Of a stretch of DNA of 9,113 bases, positions 6,155 to 9,113 are shown piece after piece. Position 1 is the first letter of the stretch. The number at the start of each line of letters is the position of its first letter. The stretch is from contig CAINWE010000290.1 in NCBI GenBank assembly GCA_903854365.1, positions 1 to 9,113 on the forward strand. Direction: 5' to 3'. The notes under the pieces are model-generated. The model was given only the letters and a program-made list of their open reading frames with translations. It ran no database searches and had not been told where the DNA came from. The position numbers and the translations under genes are program-made. The stretch is from Oligoflexia bacterium (GTDB lineage: Bacteria; Bdellovibrionota; UBA1018).

Positions 6155-6667
6155 GTGTCTCAAGTCCAGTCAAAACTCAATACGATCGGAGAGTTTCAGA
6201 TCGAAGGTCAGGTGCGACTCAAAAAACTTTTGGAGATGAGTCAATCTCTGCCTGAACTCGCTAGAAAAAATCGAAGAAGGCCTTGGGTGGTTCACTTGAA
6301 GGTCGTGGGACGGGCGACGATCCAAAAGCTCAATCAGACCTATCTCAAACACGACTATGCGACTGATGTTTTGAGTTTTCCCGCTCCCCAGCCTTTTCCG
6401 AAATTGGGTTTTTTGGGGGAGTTGGTGATTGGCCTGCCGGTCCTCAAGGATCAGGCTCGCGAATTGGGGCACTCGGCCTCTGCGGAGCTCGATGTCTTGT
6501 TGGTGCATGGGCTCCTGCATCTTTTGGGTTTCGATCACGAGCTCGGGCCTCGGGAGGCTCAGGAGATGGCCCAGTGGGAGGCTCACCTTTTAAGTCTTTG
6601 GGGGAGGCCCGAGTCCCATGACTTGGGCTTGATCGAACGCGTTACGTCAGGTAAGAAAAAGAAATGA
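6155..6667 (+). CDS. ybeY: YbeY, rRNA maturation endoribonuclease
   Basis: YbeY is a small zinc endoribonuclease that takes part in 16S rRNA 3'-end maturation and ribosome quality control in the cytosol. The 170-residue product carries the complete family signature HGLLHLLGFDHE, with His118, His122 and His128 as the zinc ligands. Also present are TDVLSFP (70-76) and GELVIGLPVLKDQA (88-101), which correspond to the conserved strand and helix before the metal site. The start is GTG at 6155: AAGGAA lies 5-6 bases upstream, and no suitable in-frame ATG is nearby. The N terminus (about 40 residues before the core) is a little long. The C-terminal tail ends in four lysines encoded in an A-rich run that leads into prfB. 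The stop codon overlaps the prfB ATG (ATGA, 6664-6667), so two translation-related genes are coupled. It is divergent from mazG-coaE with a 54-base gap. Confidence 0.93.
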   Translation: MSQVQSKLNTIGEFQIEGQVRLKKLLEMSQSLPELARKNRRRPWVVHLKVVGRATIQKLNQTYLKHDYATDVLSFPAPQPFPKLGFLGELVIGLPVLKDQARELGHSASAELDVLLVHGLLHLLGFDHELGPREAQEMAQWEAHLLSLWGRPESHDLGLIERVTSGKKKK

Positions 6668-7834
6668 ATTTAAAATCCTCAAATGCTTCTCCTCTTTTGG
6701 CTCCTCATGAAATTCGCGCTGCTCTGGCTGATTTGACCGAGAAGCTGTCTTTTCTACGAGGTTCACTTTGACCTGACGGTCAAACAAAGAAGAATCCAAG
6801 AGTTGAACGATATCTCCCAACAAGACGGCTTCTGGAATGACAACCGGAGAGCACGAGCTTTGACTCAAGAAAAGTCGCGCTTGGAGTCCGAGGTAAATGA
6901 GTTTTTTGAGCTGGAGCGGGCTCTCAATGATGCTGCTACGCTCTATGAATTGGCTCAAAGTGAAAATGATGAAGCGACTGTGGCGGAGGTTTCTGAGATG
7001 ATCCCCGCCTTGGTGAGTCGCTTTGAGTCGGTTGAATTTCACAAAATGCTCTCCGAGGAAGTGGACCCCAAAAATGCCATCGTGACGATTAATGCAGGGG
7101 CGGGGGGAACGGAGTCCCAGGATTGGGCTCAGATGCTATTGCGAATGTATCAGCGGTGGGGTCAGGACAAGGGGTTTCGCGTTGAGCTCTTGGATGCGCT
7201 CGTGGGAGAAGAGGCCGGAATTAAGAACGCGACTCTGACCATCACCGGTCCGTTTGCATATGGCCAGTTGAAATCCGAAGCAGGAGTGCATCGTTTAGTT
7301 CGGATTTCGCCGTTTGATTCGAACGCGAGGCGTCATACTTCGTTCACGAGTGTTTTTGTGACTCCAGAAATTGACGATGATTTTGAAGTGGTGATTAATC
7401 CCGTTGATCTCCGAATTGACGTCTATCGTGCCGGCGGAAAAGGCGGGCAGGGAGTGAATACGACGGACTCGGCGGTCCGTATTACCCATATGCCGTCTGG
7501 AATTGTAGTTGCCTGTCAGCAGGAGCGCTCTCAGATTAAGAATAAAGATTTGGCCATGAAAGTTTTGCGGTCGCGCCTTTATGAGCGTCACTTAGAAGAA
7601 GAGCGTAAAAAACAGGCGGCCATCGAAGACACTAAGAAGGACATCGCTTGGGGTTCTCAGATTCGCTCGTACGTTCTCCATCCTTATAAGATGGTGAAGG
7701 ATCATCGGACTGGCTTTGTCGTCCCTACGGCGGAGAAAACGTTGGATGGCGATTTGGATGGTTTCATTAAGTCCTACCTCTCGTGCAGAATGACTGGAGA
7801 GTGGGCGCGTGGTGGTGGCGACGACGCTGTTTAA
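6664..7834 (+). CDS. prfB: Release factor 2, expressed through a programmed +1 frameshift
   Basis: RF2 ends translation at UGA and UAA codons. The gene is read in two parts. ATG at 6664 opens a 35-codon frame that stops at TGA (6769-6771); a +1 shift at CTT TGA C then continues from GAC at 6770 to TAA at 7832-7834, giving about 389 residues. The first part (ending LTEKLSFLRGSL) and the start of the second (DLTVKQRRIQELN) join as in other RF2 proteins. In the joined numbering the stop-codon-reading SPF is at about 215-217 (VRISPFDSNARRHTSF) and the catalytic GGQ at about 260-262 (GGKGGQGVNTTDSAVR). The SPF to GGQ distance is the same as in E. coli RF2. SPF rather than PxT marks it as RF2, not RF1. 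A short zero-frame product means little RF2 is made when RF2 is plentiful. The ATG overlaps the ybeY stop, and its own ribosome-binding site is weak. Confidence 0.95.
6758..6772 (+). promoter_or_regulatory. prfB programmed +1 frameshift site
   Basis: CTTTGAC (6766-6772) is the standard RF2 shift site: a slippery CTT codon next to an in-frame TGA followed by C, a weak stop context. An internal Shine-Dalgarno-like GAGG (6758-6761) lies 4 bases upstream of CTT. In E. coli this element is AGGGGG with 3 bases between, so the stimulator here is somewhat shorter. The same reading frame resumes with RF2 sequence, which confirms the shift. Confidence 0.93.
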
Positions 7835-7849
7835 TTCCTGCTCCAATAA

Positions 7850-7878
7850 TTGACAATTTCTCCTCGCTCAAGCAAAGT
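7850..7878 (+). promoter_or_regulatory. possible promoter upstream of the acyltransferase gene
   Basis: A perfect TTGACA (7850-7855) lies in the 64-base gap after prfB. At a 17-base spacing the -10 position reads CAAAGT (7873-7878), only three of six matches. The -35 is convincing, the -10 is not, so the gene may also be read through from prfB. Confidence 0.22.
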
Positions 7879-7898
7879 GCCAATGAACGGGGCGTTTT

Positions 7899-8777
7899 AT
7901 GGCGACTGCAGCACAAACGAGACGGCTTTTTCGGGATTTAGGTCGAATCGACGGGGATTTTGCGCGGAGCATCGAGCCGTTTTTGCGGGGACTGTACGAC
8001 TATTACTTTCGCTGTGATGTTTCGGGCTGGGAAAATATTCCAGAGCAGAAGGCTCTTTTTGTGGGCAATCACAATGGCCTCCTGACCTTTGAAGTTCTCA
8101 TGGTTTTTTATGCTTGGTGGAAGCGTTTCGGCACGTCTCGGCGAGCGCTGGGTTTGGCTCATGGGGTCGCTCTTGAGAATCCGTTTTTTCGGTGGATTAT
8201 TCCTCGTCTTGGAGCGATTCCGGCGGATCCGAAAATTGCTTACGAGGCGCTTTGCCGGGACTACTCGCTTCTGGTTTATCCAGGGGGTGAAAAAGAATCG
8301 TTCCGACCGTTTACTGAGCGAAAGAAAGTCGACTTTTATCAGCGTAAGGGGTTTATCCGCTTAGCTCTCAAGGCTCAAGTGCCAATCGTGCCTATTGTGA
8401 GTATTGGTGCCCATGAGAGCTACGTGATTTTGAATCGAGGCGAAGAAATCGCCGAGCGACTCGGATTGAAAGAACGGTTTCGGCTTCATGGTGTTCCAGT
8501 TACCTTTCGCTCTTTGTTTTTTTTCTGGTGCGTGGCATCGGGTTTAGTGACTTTTTTTCCGCTTCTTTTGGCGCCGAGTGCGTTTTTTTCGATCTTCGTG
8601 CCAATGCCCGCTAAGATGGACTTTAGGATTTTGCCCCCGATTGATCCCCAGGCGTTGTGTCGGCCTGATTGGACGGAAGAGCAAAATCTGCAATACATCT
8701 ATGACTATGTTTTGAGCGAAATGCAGGCCGTCCTCACCGCTGAGTACGCGAAAAGAAAGTTTCCGCTCCTGGGTTAG
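7899..8777 (+). CDS. PlsC-superfamily acyltransferase (LPLAT, MGAT/TMEM68-like group)
   Basis: The 292-residue protein belongs to the glycerolipid acyltransferase superfamily, which moves an acyl chain onto a lipid hydroxyl at the inner membrane. Motif I is FVGNHNGLLTFE (54-65), with the catalytic His58. LVYPGGEKESFRP (125-137) replaces the EGTR-type motif III, and KGFIRLALKAQVPIVPI (150-166) follows as in the MGAT/TMEM68-like group. A hydrophobic segment at about 205-236 could be a membrane anchor. The usual Asp of HX4D is not at its normal place, as also happens in this group, so the acceptor lipid cannot be assigned. The ATG at 7899 has only a weak ribosome-binding site (ACGGGG). An ATG at 7883 is out of frame. 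No obvious partner lies beside it; membrane lipid synthesis or remodelling is the likely role. Confidence 0.8.
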   Translation: MATAAQTRRLFRDLGRIDGDFARSIEPFLRGLYDYYFRCDVSGWENIPEQKALFVGNHNGLLTFEVLMVFYAWWKRFGTSRRALGLAHGVALENPFFRWIIPRLGAIPADPKIAYEALCRDYSLLVYPGGEKESFRPFTERKKVDFYQRKGFIRLALKAQVPIVPIVSIGAHESYVILNRGEEIAERLGLKERFRLHGVPVTFRSLFFFWCVASGLVTFFPLLLAPSAFFSIFVPMPAKMDFRILPPIDPQALCRPDWTEEQNLQYIYDYVLSEMQAVLTAEYAKRKFPLLG

Positions 8778-8819
8778 GGTCAGATGAAGCTGAATCTGTG
8801 ACTTTCATAACAATCCGCG

Positions 8820-8848
8820 TTGACAAGAAGAGAAAAATAGAATAGCTG
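8820..8848 (+). promoter_or_regulatory. possible promoter of tRNA-Asp
   Basis: TTGACA (8820-8825) is a perfect -35. With a 17-base gap the -10 would be TAGCTG (8843-8848), which is poor. TAGAAT (8838-8843) is a better -10 but only 12 bases away. Promoter position is therefore uncertain, though a tRNA transcription unit starting in this gap is likely because no tRNA or gene on this strand lies close upstream. Confidence 0.25.
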
Positions 8849-8898
8849 TCGTATGCAAGTTTGGATTGCTGCTGAGGTAGTTCAGACATGGTTCATGC

Positions 8899-8975
8899 GG
8901 GGGTGTAGTTGAGTTGGTTACAACGTCGCCCTGTCACGGCGAAGGTCGTGGGTTCGAGTCCCATCACTCCCGCCA
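8899..8975 (+). tRNA. tRNA-Asp (anticodon GTC)
   Basis: A complete cloverleaf can be folded. The acceptor GGGGGTG (8899-8905) pairs with CACTCCC (8965-8971), including one G-T wobble. The anticodon stem is TCGCC/GGCGA around the 7-base loop CTGTCAC, whose central bases GTC (8933-8935) are the anticodon. The T arm is GTGGG-TTCGAGT-CCCAT. The discriminator is G, and the CCA end is encoded (8973-8975). The anticodon reads both Asp codons, and G73 is the usual identity base for tRNA-Asp. It appears to be a single-gene transcript followed by a terminator. Confidence 0.97.
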
Positions 8976-8998
8976 TTTAACAGTGAAGTCGAAAAAAC

Positions 8999-9035
8999 GT
9001 CCTCCCTAATCGTGACTAGGGGGGACTTTTTTTTT
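8999..9035 (+). terminator. intrinsic terminator after tRNA-Asp
   Basis: GTCCTCCCTA (8999-9008) pairs with TAGGGGGGAC (9017-9026) as a 10-bp stem with one T-G wobble and an 8-base loop. Nine T residues follow directly (9027-9035). This is a strong Rho-independent terminator, 23 bases after the CCA end. Confidence 0.92.
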
Positions 9036-9045
9036 GCCTTTTTGG

Positions 9046-9074
9046 GGTTCTTCGGTTCGGTTCTTCGGTTCTTC
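9046..9074. repeat. short GGTTCTTC tandem repeat
   Basis: GGTTCTTC occurs at 9046-9053, 9059-9066 and 9067-9074, with a partial copy GGTTC at 9054-9058. It lies after the terminator in bases without a gene. The rest of the window's end holds only a small GGGC/GCCC hairpin (9087-9098) and AGGAG at 9109-9113, which could be the ribosome-binding site of a gene just outside the window. No function is suggested for the repeat. Confidence 0.6.
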
Positions 9075-9113
9075 TCGCTTCATAGTGGGCGTGTGCCCGG
9101 TTGAGTTCAGGAG

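Noticed and set aside
6170..6586. 138-codon open frame antisense to ybeY
   Set aside because: ybeY has its full metal-binding motif on the other strand; the antisense frame is a shadow.
6664..6771. prfB as a broken gene because of the in-frame TGA
   Set aside because: The CTTTGAC site and continuing RF2 sequence show this is the normal programmed frameshift, not a pseudogene.
8781..8798. CAGAT/ATCTG hairpin after the acyltransferase gene as terminator
   Set aside because: Only five base pairs and no T-run follows.
8853..8912. 19-codon frame beginning ATG at 8853
   Set aside because: No ribosome-binding site, and it runs into the tRNA-Asp gene; chance frame.
9087..9098. GGGC-GTGT-GCCC hairpin near the window end
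   Set aside because: Four base pairs with no T-run; too small to call.

Overview
The window looks like a stretch of chromosome from a free-swimming Gram-negative bacterium with a polar flagellum. The best guess is a member of the Bdellovibrionota or a related deltaproteobacterial-type lineage. This is inferred from three things: FlhF sits beside a FliA-type sigma factor and a PilZ protein, a lipoprotein is paired with an outer-membrane barrel, and the housekeeping genes have a plausible protein style. No rRNA or lineage-specific marker is present, so the taxonomy is tentative. I see no mobile element, prophage, CRISPR array or toxin-antitoxin module.

Region 1 (1-2576, plus strand) is the end of a flagellar locus. 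It holds the C-terminal 332 residues of the SRP-type GTPase FlhF, then a FliA-type flagellar sigma factor with an unusual N-terminal extension of about 100 residues, then a PilZ-domain protein only 19 bases further on. Together these would set flagellar position (FlhF), late flagellar gene expression (FliA) and probably a c-di-GMP response (PilZ). The flhG gene that often lies between flhF and fliA is not there.

Region 2 (2608-4648, minus strand, convergent with region 1) is a two-gene envelope operon. An uncharacterised lipoprotein overlaps an outer-membrane beta-barrel protein by 4 bases (ATGA). A near-perfect 10-bp inverted repeat covers the likely -10 element and transcription start of the operon.

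Region 3 (4649-6100, minus strand) is one long gene that fuses a complete two-domain MazG nucleotide pyrophosphohydrolase to a dephospho-CoA kinase (CoaE). This fusion is the most unusual object in the window.

Region 4 (6155-8777, plus strand, divergent from region 3) holds ybeY (rRNA maturation endoribonuclease), then prfB (release factor 2) overlapping it by 4 bases and carrying the classical autoregulatory +1 frameshift site, then a membrane-associated lysophospholipid-type acyltransferase.

Region 5 (8778-9113) is 336 bases with no protein gene. It contains tRNA-Asp(GTC) with encoded CCA, a strong intrinsic terminator, a small GGTTCTTC tandem repeat, and an AGGAG at the very last bases that could be the ribosome-binding site of a gene beyond the window.

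Most of the window is ordinary chromosomal content. The points that deserve follow-up are the MazG-CoaE fusion, the FliA extension, the missing flhG and the operator-like palindrome.
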